Source: an uncultured Hydrogenophaga sp. (lineage in GTDB: Bacteria; Pseudomonadota; Gammaproteobacteria; Burkholderiales; Burkholderiaceae_C). From it: 64,000 nucleotides of DNA. The stretch covers positions 1 to 64,000 of the forward strand of contig NZ_OY288131.1 of NCBI RefSeq assembly GCF_958439165.1. The letters are read 5' to 3'. Position numbers and translations under genes: made by a program. Below the pieces are notes generated by a model. It saw only the letters and a list, made by a program, of their open reading frames with translations, was not told where the DNA came from and searched no databases. Positions within the stretch are counted from its first letter, which is position 1, and each line of letters begins with the position of its first letter. Shown here in pieces: positions 10,008 through 19,007 of this stretch.

Positions 10008-11346
10008 GCTGCGACAGCCACTCTTCGAGGTAGTGGATGTTGGTGCCGCCGGTCACGAAGCTGGCGTCGACCATCAGCTCGCGGTGCAGGGGTACATTGG
10101 TCTTGATGCCCTCGATCACCGTTTCAGCCAGCGCGGTACGCATGCGGGCCAGAGCCTGCTCGCGGGTGTCGCCGTGCACGATGATCTTGCCGATCATGGA
10201 GTCGTAGTTCGGCGGCACGAAGTAGTTGGTGTAGACGTGCGAGTCCACCCGCACGCCCGGCCCGCCCGGCGCATGCCAGGTGGTGATGCGACCCGGCGAC
10301 GGCGTGAACTTGTACGGGTCCTCGGCGTTCACCCGGCATTCGATGGCATGGCCGCGCAGCTGGATCTGGCGCTGGGTGAAGGGCAGCTTCTCGCCGGCCG
10401 CCACCGCGATCTGGGTGCGCACGATGTCGATGCCGGTGATCAGCTCGGTCACCGGATGCTCCACCTGCACGCGGGTGTTCATCTCGATGAAGTAGAACTC
10501 GCCGTTCTCGAACAGGAACTCGAAGGTGCCGGCGCCGCGGTAACCGATCTTCTTGCAGGCCGCCGCACAGCGCTCGCCGATCTTCTCGATCAGTCGACGC
10601 GGGATGCCGGGGGCAGGCGCTTCCTCGATCACCTTCTGATGGCGGCGTTGCATGGAGCAGTCGCGCTCACCCAGGTACACCGCGTTGCGGTGGGTGTCGG
10701 CCAGGATCTGGATCTCGATGTGACGCGGGTTCTGGAGAAACTTCTCCATGTAGACCTCGGCGTTGCCGAAGGCCGCACCGGCCTCGGCCTTGGTGGTCTG
10801 CACCGCATGGATCAGCGCGGCTTCGGTGTGCACCACCCGCATGCCGCGACCACCGCCGCCGCCGGCAGCCTTGATGATGACCGGGTAGCCCACCGACTTG
10901 GCGATGCGCTTGATGGCCACCGGATCGTCCGGCAGCGCACCGTCGGAGCCGGGCACGCAAGGCACGCCGGCGCGGATCATGGCCTGCTTGGCCGACACCT
11001 TGTCGCCCATCAGGCGGATCGACTCGGGGCTGGGACCGATGAAGGTGAAACCGCTTTTCTCGACCCGTTCGGCGAAGTCGGCGTTCTCGGACAGGAAGCC
11101 GTAGCCGGGGTGGATGGCCTCGGCGTCGGTCACTTCGGCCGCAGAAATGATGGCCGGCATGCTGAGGTAGCTCTGGCCGGACGGCGCAGGGCCGATGCAG
11201 ACCGCCTCGTCGGCCAGCCGGACATACTTGGCGTCGCGGTCGGCCTCGGAATAGACCATCACCGCCTTGATGCCCATCTCGCGGCAGGCGCGCTGGATGC
11301 GCAACGCGATCTCGCCGCGGTTGGCGATCAGGATCTTCTTGAACAT
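9997..11346 (-). CDS. accC: Acetyl-CoA carboxylase, biotin carboxylase subunit
   Basis: ATP-dependent carboxylation of the biotin on AccB, first half-reaction of fatty-acid synthesis. The 449-residue protein has the usual length. The start ([16 protein letters not shown]) is the family signature, the ATP-grasp glycine loop is [10 protein letters not shown], and the catalytic region [14 protein letters not shown] is intact. It follows accB by 13 bases and overlaps prmA by 11, forming one operon. Confidence 0.97.
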   Translation of the reverse strand: MFKKILIANRGEIALRIQRACREMGIKAVMVYSEADRDAKYVRLADEAVCIGPAPSGQSYLSMPAIISAAEVTDAEAIHPGYGFLSENADFAERVEKSGFTFIGPSPESIRLMGDKVSAKQAMIRAGVPCVPGSDGALPDDPVAIKRIAKSVGYPVIIKAAGGGGGRGMRVVHTEAALIHAVQTTKAEAGAAFGNAEVYMEKFLQNPRHIEIQILADTHRNAVYLGERDCSMQRRHQKVIEEAPAPGIPRRLIEKIGERCAAACKKIGYRGAGTFEFLFENGEFYFIEMNTRVQVEHPVTELITGIDIVRTQIAVAAGEKLPFTQRQIQLRGHAIECRVNAEDPYKFTPSPGRITTWHAPGGPGVRVDSHVYTNYFVPPNYDSMIGKIIVHGDTREQALARMRTALAETVIEGIKTNVPLHRELMVDASFVTGGTNIHYLEEWLSQRER

Positions 11347-11359
11347 GGGGGCCGGTCCC

Positions 11360-11821
11360 TCACTCGATGACGAACAGGGGCTGACCGTATTCCACCGCCT
11401 GGCCGTTCTGGACCAGGATCTGGGTCACGGTGCCGGACTTGTCGGCCTCGATTTCGTTGAGGATCTTCATGGCTTCGACGATGCAGATCGTCTCGCCTTC
11501 CTTGATGGTGCTGCCCACTTCCACGAACGCCTTGGCGCCCGGGCTGGAGGCACGGTAGAAGGTGCCCACCATGGGCGACTTGACGATGTGACCGGTCGGC
11601 TCTGCGGGAGCGGCGGGGGCCGCGGCAGCGGCGGCGGCCACTTCGACCACCGGGGCGGGCGCCGCAGCGGGCGGGGCCATGGTGTACGTCACCGGAGCTG
11701 CCATGGCGGCCGGAGCGCTCTTGACGATGCGGACCTTGCCTTCCGCCTCGGTGATCTCCAGCTCGGACACGTTCGACTCGGACACCAGGTCGATCAGCGT
11801 CTTCAGTTTTCTCAAATCCAT
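11360..11821 (-). CDS. accB: Biotin carboxyl carrier protein of acetyl-CoA carboxylase
   Basis: Carries the biotin shuttled between AccC and AccA/AccD. In 153 residues it has an N-terminal helix-rich region ([20 protein letters not shown]), an Ala/Pro-rich swinging linker (about 40-75) and the biotinyl domain with EAMKILNEI. Lys119 is the predicted biotinylation site. It is the first gene of the accB-accC-prmA operon. Its promoter should lie in 11822-12007; a -10-like TACACT in GTGTACACTG (minus strand, near 11913) has no convincing -35. Confidence 0.96.
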   Translation of the reverse strand: MDLRKLKTLIDLVSESNVSELEITEAEGKVRIVKSAPAAMAAPVTYTMAPPAAAPAPVVEVAAAAAAAPAAPAEPTGHIVKSPMVGTFYRASSPGAKAFVEVGSTIKEGETICIVEAMKILNEIEADKSGTVTQILVQNGQAVEYGQPLFVIE

Positions 11822-11989
11822 GATTTCTCCAACGAATTTCGGTCAATTGAGCCTAAATCAGCCCAACTTCGCGCGGCGACGACAAGCTCACCGCAAAGGG
11901 TGCCGCAGTGTACACGAACCGACCGTGAAATATGCCACCGACCAGCCGTGGCGATGTACGGCCGATTTGGGCGATTTTTGAATGAAGTT

Positions 11990-12004
11990 GCGCGAATTTC
12001 GCGC
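11990..12004 (-). other. Short perfect hairpin after the TlpA-like gene
   Basis: GCGCGAA and TTCGCGC flank a single base and lie three bases past the TlpA-like stop codon. In RNA it would form a 6-base stem with a 3-base loop. No T run follows, so it is at best a weak terminator for that gene. Confidence 0.35.
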
Positions 12005-12007
12005 GTG

Positions 12008-12535
12008 TCAGACGCGCTTGGCCCAGTCGGCCAGATCGGCCTCGGACACCTTGCCGATCTTGCGCTCCAGGATGCGGCCATCGCGTCCGAACACCACGGT
12101 GAACGGCAAGCCCCCATTGCCGTTGCCCAGGCTGCGGCTCAGGCTGGTGCCGTCCAGCCCCGCCATCCCGACCGGGAATTCGATCGGCAGCTTCTGCAGG
12201 AAACTGCGCACCGCACTCGGCTGGTCCACCGCCAGGGCCAGCAGCCGCCAGCCCTTGGGCCCGTGGCTGCGCTGGAACTGATTGAGCAGCGGCAGCTCTT
12301 CCACGCAGGGCGGGCACCAGGTGGCCCAGAAGTTCACCAGCAGCGGCTGGCCGCGGTGATCCGCCACCCGCACCGCCTCGCCGTTCGGTCCTTCGAAGCT
12401 GACTTCCCAGAAGGCGGCTTCGGCTTCGGTGGGCACCGGCTGCGGCACGTGGCGCCGGTTGGACCACCAGGCTCCCGTGCCGGCGGCTGCCAGCGCGACC
12501 GCGCCGCCCATCCAGTGTCGTCTTTGCAGTTTCAT
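12008..12535 (-). CDS. TlpA-like thiol-disulfide oxidoreductase
   Basis: The 175-residue protein has an N-terminal membrane anchor or uncleaved signal (about 8-25, Ala/Gly-rich) and a thioredoxin-fold domain with the active-site motif WCPPC (Cys74, Cys77). Periplasmic TlpA/ResA proteins reduce disulfides, often in cytochrome c or copper-centre maturation. No cytochrome gene is nearby, so the client is unknown. Its ATG overlaps the stop of the preceding gene as ATGA, which indicates coupling. Confidence 0.85.
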   Translation of the reverse strand: MKLQRRHWMGGAVALAAAGTGAWWSNRRHVPQPVPTEAEAAFWEVSFEGPNGEAVRVADHRGQPLLVNFWATWCPPCVEELPLLNQFQRSHGPKGWRLLALAVDQPSAVRSFLQKLPIEFPVGMAGLDGTSLSRSLGNGNGGLPFTVVFGRDGRILERKIGKVSEADLADWAKRV

Positions 12536-13134
12536 GTGTCGTTTTCCAGCAAGGCGCGCACCGCCGCGATGTCGCCTCGCGGCTTGCGACCCTGCGCATC
12601 GGGTTTGAGTGCACCGCGAAGGTCGTCCTGATCATGAACCATCAGGTGGACCAGCACCCACTGCTCCAGATCGGGACAGCGGCTGCGCAGCGTGAGGACG
12701 TCCACCGGCTCTCCCCGCCATCCGTTGACGGTGCCCGTGTGGTACTCCACACGATGATCCAGCAAGGCCCACTCGGGTTCCTTCGGGTCGTCGCAATAGA
12801 GCTGGAGGTGGATGTCGTTGTGCCGGGTGGCCGTGCCGTGCCAGACCGCACCGGCCAGGTGGGGCCGGAACGCCTGCAGCCGCTCCATCCATGTGAGCGC
12901 CAGCTCACGCAGGACGCGAAGCTCGCCGGGCTGGGTGTCGGCACAGAACACGGCGATGTGCTCGCGCACCGCGGCTTCGAGCAGCTGGTTGTCCGGCAGC
13001 GCCGTGCGCTGGCCCAGCCCCAGCTGGCGGGCGGCGTGGCGCTTGGCGGCGCCATATTCCTGCCCTTCCTCCACCACCAGGCGGGCGGCCACGGCGGCGA
13101 TCTCGGCAGCAATCGTTTCTGGGCTGGCATGCAT
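12532..13134 (-). CDS. Conserved-looking protein of unknown function
   Basis: A 200-residue protein starting at ATG 13134 (MHASPETIAAEIAAVAARL). It is soluble and mostly helical at the N-terminus, then has a His/Asp-rich middle (TATRHNDIHLQLYCDD, DHRVEYHTG) that could bind a metal or nucleotide. I do not recognise a family with confidence; a distant nucleotidyltransferase relation is a guess from the HNDIHLQL region. It lies divergent to mpl, 48 bases away, and is translationally coupled to the TlpA-like gene by a four-base overlap. Confidence 0.75.
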   Translation of the reverse strand: MHASPETIAAEIAAVAARLVVEEGQEYGAAKRHAARQLGLGQRTALPDNQLLEAAVREHIAVFCADTQPGELRVLRELALTWMERLQAFRPHLAGAVWHGTATRHNDIHLQLYCDDPKEPEWALLDHRVEYHTGTVNGWRGEPVDVLTLRSRCPDLEQWVLVHLMVHDQDDLRGALKPDAQGRKPRGDIAAVRALLENDT

Positions 13135-13182
13135 GGGCGCATTGTGCCCGGGTGGCCGGACTGCGCCGCCTAGAATCCGCGG

Positions 13183-14568
13183 ATGCACATTCACATCCTG
13201 GGCATTTGCGGCACGTTCATGGGCGGACTGGCCGCCCTGGCCCGAGAAGCCGGCCACCGGGTCACCGGCTGCGACGCCGGCGTCTACCCCCCCATGAGCG
13301 ACCAGCTGCGTGCCCTGGGCATCGACCTGATCGAGGGCTTCGGCGCCGATCAGCTGGCACTCCAGCCCGATATCTGGGTGGTGGGCAACGTGGTCAGCCG
13401 GGCCCGCCTGCCGGGCGGCAGCCCGAAGTTCCCGCTGATGGAGGCCATCCTGAACACCGGGCAGCGCTACACCAGCGGGCCGCAATGGTTGTCGGAGCAT
13501 GTCCTGCAGGGTCGCCATGTGCTGGCGGTGGCCGGCACCCACGGCAAGACCACCACCACCTCCATGCTGGCGTGGGTGCTCGAAGCCTGCGGAAGGCAGC
13601 CGGGCTTTCTGGTGGGCGGCGTGCCGATGAACTTCGGCGTGTCGGCCCGGCTCGGGACGGGCCCGGCCTTCGTCATCGAGGCCGACGAATACGACACGGC
13701 CTTCTTCGACAAGCGCAGCAAGTTCGTGCACTACCGGCCGCGCACCGCCGTGCTGAACAACCTGGAGTTCGACCACGCCGACATCTTTGATGACCTCGTG
13801 GCCATCGAACGCCAGTTCCACCACCTGGTGCGCACCGTGCCCGGCGAAGGCCGGGTGGTGGTCAACGGTCTGGAGGACAGCCTGGAACGCGTGCTGCACC
13901 AGGGCTGCTGGAGCGAGGTGCGCAGCTTCGGGGCGGCGGTGAGCGATTTCACGGTCCGCGGCGAGCCACACGACTTCGATGTGCTGCAACAGGGAAAGCC
14001 GGTTGGACGGGTGACGTGGTCGCTGAGCGGCGTGCACAACCAGCTCAATGCGCTGGCCGCCATCGCGGCCGCTGACCACCTGGGCGTGGCACCGGCCGAC
14101 GCGGCTGCGGCGCTGGGTCGCTTCCAGAATGTGCGCCGGCGCATGGAGGTGCGGGGCACCGTATCCCGCCCGGGGGGCGACATCACGCTCTACGACGACT
14201 TTGCCCACCACCCGACCGCCATCCGGACCACGCTGGACGGGCTGGCCCGTCGGCTGGGCCAGCCGCGCGGGCGCATCCTGGCGGTGTTCGAGCCGCGCAG
14301 CAACACCATGAAGCTGGGCACCATGAAGTCCCAGCTGCCCTGGAGTCTGGAGATGGCGGACCTCGCGTTCTGCCACTCCGGCGGGCTGGACTGGAACGCC
14401 GCCGAAGCCCTGGCCCCCATGGGCGAGCGGGCGCAGGTGTGTGGAGATGTGCCTTCCCTGGTGCAGGCCGTGGCGGCAACCGCCTTGCCCGGCGATCACA
14501 TCGTCTGCATGAGCAACGGCGGATTCGGCGGCATCCACGCCCGCCTGCTGGACGCGCTGGGCTCCTGA
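13183..14568 (+). CDS. mpl: UDP-MurNAc:L-alanyl-gamma-D-glutamyl-meso-DAP ligase
   Basis: Murein-recycling ligase that joins the salvaged tripeptide to UDP-MurNAc. The 461-residue protein has the Mur ligase three-domain layout. The N-terminus MHIHILGICGTFMGGLAALA is typical of Mpl rather than MurC. The P-loop is [12 protein letters not shown] (about 120-131), and EADEYDTAFFDKRSKF and HHPTAI are the catalytic and C-terminal motifs. It complements ampD, which frees the tripeptide. It is transcribed alone from a 48-base divergent spacer. Confidence 0.95.
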   Translation: MHIHILGICGTFMGGLAALAREAGHRVTGCDAGVYPPMSDQLRALGIDLIEGFGADQLALQPDIWVVGNVVSRARLPGGSPKFPLMEAILNTGQRYTSGPQWLSEHVLQGRHVLAVAGTHGKTTTTSMLAWVLEACGRQPGFLVGGVPMNFGVSARLGTGPAFVIEADEYDTAFFDKRSKFVHYRPRTAVLNNLEFDHADIFDDLVAIERQFHHLVRTVPGEGRVVVNGLEDSLERVLHQGCWSEVRSFGAAVSDFTVRGEPHDFDVLQQGKPVGRVTWSLSGVHNQLNALAAIAAADHLGVAPADAAAALGRFQNVRRRMEVRGTVSRPGGDITLYDDFAHHPTAIRTTLDGLARRLGQPRGRILAVFEPRSNTMKLGTMKSQLPWSLEMADLAFCHSGGLDWNAAEALAPMGERAQVCGDVPSLVQAVAATALPGDHIVCMSNGGFGGIHARLLDALGS

Positions 14569-14575
14569 GAGGCCG

Positions 14576-14896
14576 TCAGTACGACAGCGCCTGCGAAGGC
14601 ACGTCGACGGTCACCGCCGGCTTGGCCAGCGCAGCGCTCGCAGCACGGGCAAATGCCATGGCCCAATCGCGGTGACGGGTGTCGCGGAACCGCACCTCAC
14701 CGGCCGCCTCGGCCACGCACAACACCTTGTCGGCCGTCAGTACCTTGCCGGTGGCCCGCAACGGCTCGCAGCCCAGCTCGGAAAACTGATCGTCGAGCCA
14801 GTGGCGTGCAACGTCATGCGGCATGGGTTGCACCTCTTCGAGATCCAGCACATAGCTGGCGGCTTCGCCCCAGGAAACAGTGACGTGGCTGCGCAT
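14576..14896 (-). CDS. Small protein of unknown function
   Basis: 106 residues starting at ATG 14896 with GGAGG about ten bases upstream. The frame stays open further upstream but without a better site. The sequence (MRSHVTVSWGEAASYVLDLE...) is soluble, with a mixed alpha/beta look and no recognised motif. It lies convergent with mpl, seven bases from its stop, and 97 bases downstream of aroG in the same direction. Base composition is like the neighbours, so it is probably a genuine lineage-specific gene. Confidence 0.65.
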   Translation of the reverse strand: MRSHVTVSWGEAASYVLDLEEVQPMPHDVARHWLDDQFSELGCEPLRATGKVLTADKVLCVAEAAGEVRFRDTRHRDWAMAFARAASAALAKPAVTVDVPSQALSY

Positions 14897-14993
14897 GGCG
14901 AGAGGCCTCCTCGGTGGTGGAACCGCGCCGATTGTGCGCCGCCCCACCCCGAAGTCCACCGGAAAAACCCCGGTGGACAGAGCCGGCCGTGGC

Positions 14994-16118
14994 TCAGCCT
15001 CGGGCCGCCTTGACCGCACCCGACAGGATGTCGAGCGACTTCACCGAATCGTCCCAGCCCAGGCAGGCGTCGGTGATGCTCTGGCCGTAGCGCAGGCCCT
15101 CCACGGTGTCCTTGCCGGGGGTGAACTTCTGGGCACCGGCCTCGATGTGGCTCTCGATCATCACGCCGAACACGCTGCGCGAGCCACCGGCGATCTGGGC
15201 CGCGATGTCCTTGGCCACCTCCAGCTGCTTCTCGTGCTGCTTGCTGCTGTTGGCATGGCTGAAGTCCACCATCAGGCGCGGGGTCAGCTTGGCGGCTTCG
15301 AGCTCCTTCACCGCTGCACCCACGCTGGCCGCGTCGTAATTGGGCGCCTTGCCACCGCGCAGGATGACGTGGCAGTCCTTGTTGCCCTTGGTCTGCACGA
15401 TGGCGACCTGGCCATTCTTGTGCACCGACAGGAAATGGTGGCCGCGCGCAGCGGCCTGGATGGCGTCGGTGGCGATCTTGATGTTGCCGTCGGTGCCGTT
15501 CTTGAAACCGATCGGGGCCGACAGGCCGGACGCCAGCTCCCGGTGCACCTGGCTCTCGGTGGTGCGGGCCCCGATGGCGCCCCAGCTGATGAGGTCGCCG
15601 ATGTACTGGGGCGAGATCACGTCCAGGAACTCGCTGCCGGCGGGCAGACCCAGGCGGTTGATCTCGATCAGCAGCTGCCGTGCGATGCGCAGGCCTTCGT
15701 CGATGCGGAAGCTCTCGTCCAGGTACGGGTCGTTGATCAGGCCCTTCCAGCCCACCGTGGTGCGCGGCTTCTCGAAGTACACCCGCATCACGATCTCCAG
15801 CGTGTCGGCGTAACGGGTGCGCAGGTCCTTCAGGCGCCGGGCGTAGTCCAGGGCGGCAGACGGGTCATGGATGGAGCACGGGCCGATGACCACCAGCAGG
15901 CGGTCGTCCTTGCCGTGGAGGATGTCGTGGATGCGGCGGCGGGTCTGGCTGATCAGCGCCTCCACCGGGGTGCCGCCAATGGGAAAGAAGCGGATGAGGT
16001 GTTCGGGTGGCGGGAGCACGGTGATGTCCTGGATGCGTTCGTCGTCGGTCTGGCTGGTCTTGTCGACAGGACGGGCATGCCAGGCGTCGCTGGCGGCAGG
16101 TGCGTTCTTGGCGGTCAT
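14994..16118 (-). CDS. aroG: 3-deoxy-7-phosphoheptulonate (DAHP) synthase, AroG type
   Basis: Condenses phosphoenolpyruvate and erythrose-4-phosphate, the first step of the shikimate pathway. The 374-residue protein belongs to the class I AroFGH group: GPCSIHDPSAALDYARRL, the PRTTVGWKGLINDP segment and the C-terminal SITDACLGWDDS are all present. I use ATG 16118, with GAGGAG eight bases upstream; a GTG just before it is also in frame. The leader upstream contains a Phe-rich peptide and an attenuator, which implies control by Phe-tRNA charging and supports a Phe-responsive isozyme. Confidence 0.95.
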   Translation of the reverse strand: MTAKNAPAASDAWHARPVDKTSQTDDERIQDITVLPPPEHLIRFFPIGGTPVEALISQTRRRIHDILHGKDDRLLVVIGPCSIHDPSAALDYARRLKDLRTRYADTLEIVMRVYFEKPRTTVGWKGLINDPYLDESFRIDEGLRIARQLLIEINRLGLPAGSEFLDVISPQYIGDLISWGAIGARTTESQVHRELASGLSAPIGFKNGTDGNIKIATDAIQAAARGHHFLSVHKNGQVAIVQTKGNKDCHVILRGGKAPNYDAASVGAAVKELEAAKLTPRLMVDFSHANSSKQHEKQLEVAKDIAAQIAGGSRSVFGVMIESHIEAGAQKFTPGKDTVEGLRYGQSITDACLGWDDSVKSLDILSGAVKAARG

Positions 16119-16165
16119 CACAGGCTCCTCGGGGCTCAGGGGGTTGAAAGACAGGTGGAAGGGCG

Positions 16166-16204
16166 AAAAAAAACCGCCGGGCTGTGGGCTCCGGCGGTTT
16201 TCTC
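16166..16204 (-). terminator. Attenuator terminator in the aroG leader
   Basis: On the minus strand the arms AAACCGCCGG and CCGGCGGTTT (plus-strand 16191-16200 and 16171-16180) enclose a 10-base loop and are followed by a run of T. It lies between the leader peptide stop and aroG, about 45 bases before the aroG start. An upstream copy of CCGGCGG inside the leader peptide (about 16240-16247) can compete for the 5' arm, as in a classical antiterminator. Confidence 0.85.
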
Positions 16205-16220
16205 GAGATTCGGTGTGCGC

Positions 16221-16292
16221 TTACAGGCTCGCCTCTCGTCCGCCGGGGACAGAGAACCAAAAATAAAAGGCGAAAAAGGCGAAGCGCGACAT
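16221..16292 (-). CDS. Phe-rich attenuation leader peptide of aroG
   Basis: A 23-residue frame, ATG 16292 to TAA 16221, begins MSRFAFFAFYFWFSVP. Phe occupies codons 4, 6, 7, 9, 11 and 13, with Tyr10 and Trp12, so six of ten consecutive codons are Phe. Codons 15-18 (GTC CCC GGC GGA) contain CCGGCGG, complementary to the 5' arm of the downstream terminator. A ribosome stalled at the Phe codons would leave this arm free for antitermination, and one reaching the stop would cover it. The ribosome site is weak. Only 27 bases separate it from the tldD stop, so the promoter must lie within tldD or the leader acts on tldD read-through. Confidence 0.82.
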   Translation of the reverse strand: MSRFAFFAFYFWFSVPGGREASL

Positions 16293-16319
16293 GAGTCAGG
16301 AATGTAGCACAGGAAGTTT

Positions 16320-17780
16320 TCAGGCCGTGCCGCCCACGGTGAGGCCGTCGATGCGCAGGGTCGGCTGGCCCACGCCCACCGGCACGCTCTGGCCTTCCTT
16401 GCCGCAGGTGCCCACACCGCTGTCGAGCTTCATGTCGTTGCCGATCATGGTCACCCGGGTGAGCGACTCCGGGCCGTTGCCGACCAGGGTGGCGCCCTTC
16501 ACCGGGTACTGGATGCGGCCGTTCTCGACCCAGTAGGCCTGGCTGGCCGAGAACACGTACTTGCCGCTGGTGATGTCCACCTGACCACCGCCGAAGTTGG
16601 TGGCGTACAGGCCCTTCTTGATGCTGGCCACGATTTCCTCGGGGGTCTTGTCACCACCGAGCATGTAGGTGTTGGTCATGCGGGGCATGGGCACGTGGGC
16701 GTAGCTCTCGCGACGACCGTTGCCGGTGGGCTTGACGCCCATCAGCCGGGCGTTCATCGAGTCCTGGATGTAGCCACGCAGGATGCCGTCCTCGATGAGC
16801 ACGTTGCGCTGCGAGACGTGCCCTTCGTCGTCGATGTTGAGCGAACCCCGGCGGTCGGCAATGGTGCCGTCGTCCAGCACCGTGACGCCTTTGGCCGCCA
16901 CGCGCTGGCCGATGCGGCCGGCAAACGCGCTGCTGCCCTTGCGGTTGAAGTCGCCTTCCAGACCGTGCCCCACCGCTTCGTGCAGCAGGATGCCCGGCCA
17001 GCCCGAACCGAGCACCACCACCATCTCGCCGGCCGGAGCCGGACGGGATTCGAGGTTGGTCAGGGCCTGGGAGACCGCCTCTTCCACATAGGCCGCGGCC
17101 ATGGCGTCGTCAAAATAGGCCAGACCGAAGCGACCACCGCCACCGGAGCTGCCCATCTCGCGGCGGCCGTTCTGCTCGGCGATCACGGTGACCGACAGGC
17201 GGATCAACGGACGCACATCGGCGGCCAGGGTGCCGTCGGCGCGGGCCACCAGCACCACGTCGTGCTCGGCCGCCAGGCCGGCCATGACCTGCACCACGCG
17301 CGGGTCGCGGGCCTTGGCCAGACGCTCCACCTTCTCCAGCAGGGCCACCTTGGCGGTGCTGTCGAGCGTGGCGATGGGATCCAGACCGTCGTAGAGCGAG
17401 CGGGACTTGGCGACCTTGGCCGCGGGCGTACGGACCTTGCGCGACTGCCCCGCCCCCGAAATGGTGCGCACGGTGCGGGCCGCGTCCAGCAGGGAGTCCC
17501 AGGACAGGTCGTCGGAGTAGGCAAACGCCGTCTTCTCGCCGCTGACGGCCCGCACGCCCACGCCCTGGTCGATGCTGAAGCTGCCGGTCTTGACGATGCC
17601 CTCTTCCAGGCTCCAGCCTTCGCTGCGGGTGGTCTGGAAGTAGAGGTCGGCGTCGTCCACCCCGTGCGACATGATCTCGGAGAGCGCCTTCTGCAGGTGA
17701 GCGGGCGTCAGACCGAAAGGCTCCAGCAGGGAGGCCTGGGCAGTGGCCAGTCGGGCCAGGGTGGGTTCGCGTGAAATCAT
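16320..17780 (-). CDS. tldD: Metalloprotease TldD
   Basis: Cytosolic zinc protease of the TldD/TldE pair, known from microcin and CcdA processing. The 486-residue protein carries the metal motif HEAVGHGLEGD and the conserved GSGWPGILLHEAVGH and TNTYMLGG segments. I start at ATG 17780 (MISREPTLARLA). The open frame continues ten codons upstream without a site. The partner tldE/pmbA is not in this window. It lies 52 bases downstream of rodA and directly upstream of the aroG leader. Confidence 0.94.
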   Translation of the reverse strand: MISREPTLARLATAQASLLEPFGLTPAHLQKALSEIMSHGVDDADLYFQTTRSEGWSLEEGIVKTGSFSIDQGVGVRAVSGEKTAFAYSDDLSWDSLLDAARTVRTISGAGQSRKVRTPAAKVAKSRSLYDGLDPIATLDSTAKVALLEKVERLAKARDPRVVQVMAGLAAEHDVVLVARADGTLAADVRPLIRLSVTVIAEQNGRREMGSSGGGGRFGLAYFDDAMAAAYVEEAVSQALTNLESRPAPAGEMVVVLGSGWPGILLHEAVGHGLEGDFNRKGSSAFAGRIGQRVAAKGVTVLDDGTIADRRGSLNIDDEGHVSQRNVLIEDGILRGYIQDSMNARLMGVKPTGNGRRESYAHVPMPRMTNTYMLGGDKTPEEIVASIKKGLYATNFGGGQVDITSGKYVFSASQAYWVENGRIQYPVKGATLVGNGPESLTRVTMIGNDMKLDSGVGTCGKEGQSVPVGVGQPTLRIDGLTVGGTA

Positions 17781-17832
17781 GGGTCCATTGTAAGAACCGC
17801 CCCCGGGCATGACCAGACCGGGGTTATGTGGC

Positions 17833-18987
17833 TCAGCGCATCACCAGCTGGCGGGACCGGGCGATCGACATCAGCATGCCCAGGCCCAGGCCCATGGTCA
17901 CCATGGCGGTGCCACCGTAGCTCACGAAGGGCAGCGGCACGCCCACCACCGGCAGGATGCCGCTGACCATGCCCATGTTCACGAAGGCGTACACGAAGAT
18001 GTTCATGGTGATGGCGCCGGCCAGCAGGCGCGAGAACAGCGTGGGTGCGTCCAGTGCGATGACCAGGCCCCGGCCGATCAGGAACAGGAAGCCGGCCAGC
18101 AGGGTGAGCACGCCGGCCAAGCCGAACTCTTCGGAGAAGGCCGCAAAGATGAAGTCGGTGGTGCGTTCGGGGATGAATTCCAGATGGGTCTGGGTACCCT
18201 GCATGAAGCCCTTGCCCCACACCCCGCCGGAGCCGATGGCGATCATGCCCTGGATGATGTGGAAGCCCTTGCCGAGCGGGTCCTTGGTGGGGTCGAGCAG
18301 GGTGCAGACCCGCTGCCGCTGGTATTCGTGCAGCACCTTCCAGTCCACCCCCGGCGCGCACCAGGCGTCCTGGTTCAGGATGAGCACCGTCACCCCGACC
18401 ACGCCCAGCACCACCGGCGGAATGATCAGCTTCCAGCTCAGACCGGCAAAAAAGATGACGAAGAGGCCGGAAGACAGCACCAGCAGCGATGTACCGAGGT
18501 CCGGCTGCTTGATGATCAGCCCCACCGGCACCGCCAGCAACACCCCGGCCACCAGGTAGTCGATGGTGTGGAGCCGGCCTTCGCGGCGGTGGAACCACCA
18601 GGCCAGCATGAGCGGCATGGCCACCTTCATGATCTCGCTGGGCTGGATGACGACGCCGATGTCGAGCCAGCGCTGCGAACCCTTGCGTTCGATGCCGATG
18701 AGCTCCACCCCGATCAGCAGCAGCACGCCCATGGCGTAGGCCGGCAAGGCCAGGGACATCAGCCGCTGCGGCGGCACCTGGGCCACCACGAACAGGATCA
18801 ACACGGCCAGCGCCATGTTGCGGCCGTGCGCCGAGAAGCGGCTGCCGTGGTCGAATCCGACCGAATACATGGTCACCATGCCGATGACGGCCATGACCGC
18901 GAACGCCGCCACCAGCACCCAGTCGAACCCCTGCACCACCGGCACGAGGCGTTGCAGCAGCGAGGGTTTTTCGATCACGACGGCCAT
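17833..18987 (-). CDS. rodA: Rod-shape SEDS glycosyltransferase RodA
   Basis: Lipid II polymerase of the elongasome. The 384-residue protein has about ten membrane segments and the SEDS signatures IQPSEIMKVAMPLMLAWW and PLPFVSYGG. The second large extracytoplasmic loop (PGVDWKVLHEYQRQRV...DPTKDPLGKGFHIIQG) marks it as RodA rather than FtsW; a separate ftsW lies in the dcw cluster. The usual upstream partners mreBCD and the PBP2 gene are not adjacent: an esterase gene is divergent 20 bases away. Confidence 0.94.
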   Translation of the reverse strand: MAVVIEKPSLLQRLVPVVQGFDWVLVAAFAVMAVIGMVTMYSVGFDHGSRFSAHGRNMALAVLILFVVAQVPPQRLMSLALPAYAMGVLLLIGVELIGIERKGSQRWLDIGVVIQPSEIMKVAMPLMLAWWFHRREGRLHTIDYLVAGVLLAVPVGLIIKQPDLGTSLLVLSSGLFVIFFAGLSWKLIIPPVVLGVVGVTVLILNQDAWCAPGVDWKVLHEYQRQRVCTLLDPTKDPLGKGFHIIQGMIAIGSGGVWGKGFMQGTQTHLEFIPERTTDFIFAAFSEEFGLAGVLTLLAGFLFLIGRGLVIALDAPTLFSRLLAGAITMNIFVYAFVNMGMVSGILPVVGVPLPFVSYGGTAMVTMGLGLGMLMSIARSRQLVMR

Positions 18988-19007
18988 GGGGCATGATTAT
19001 CGGCGCC

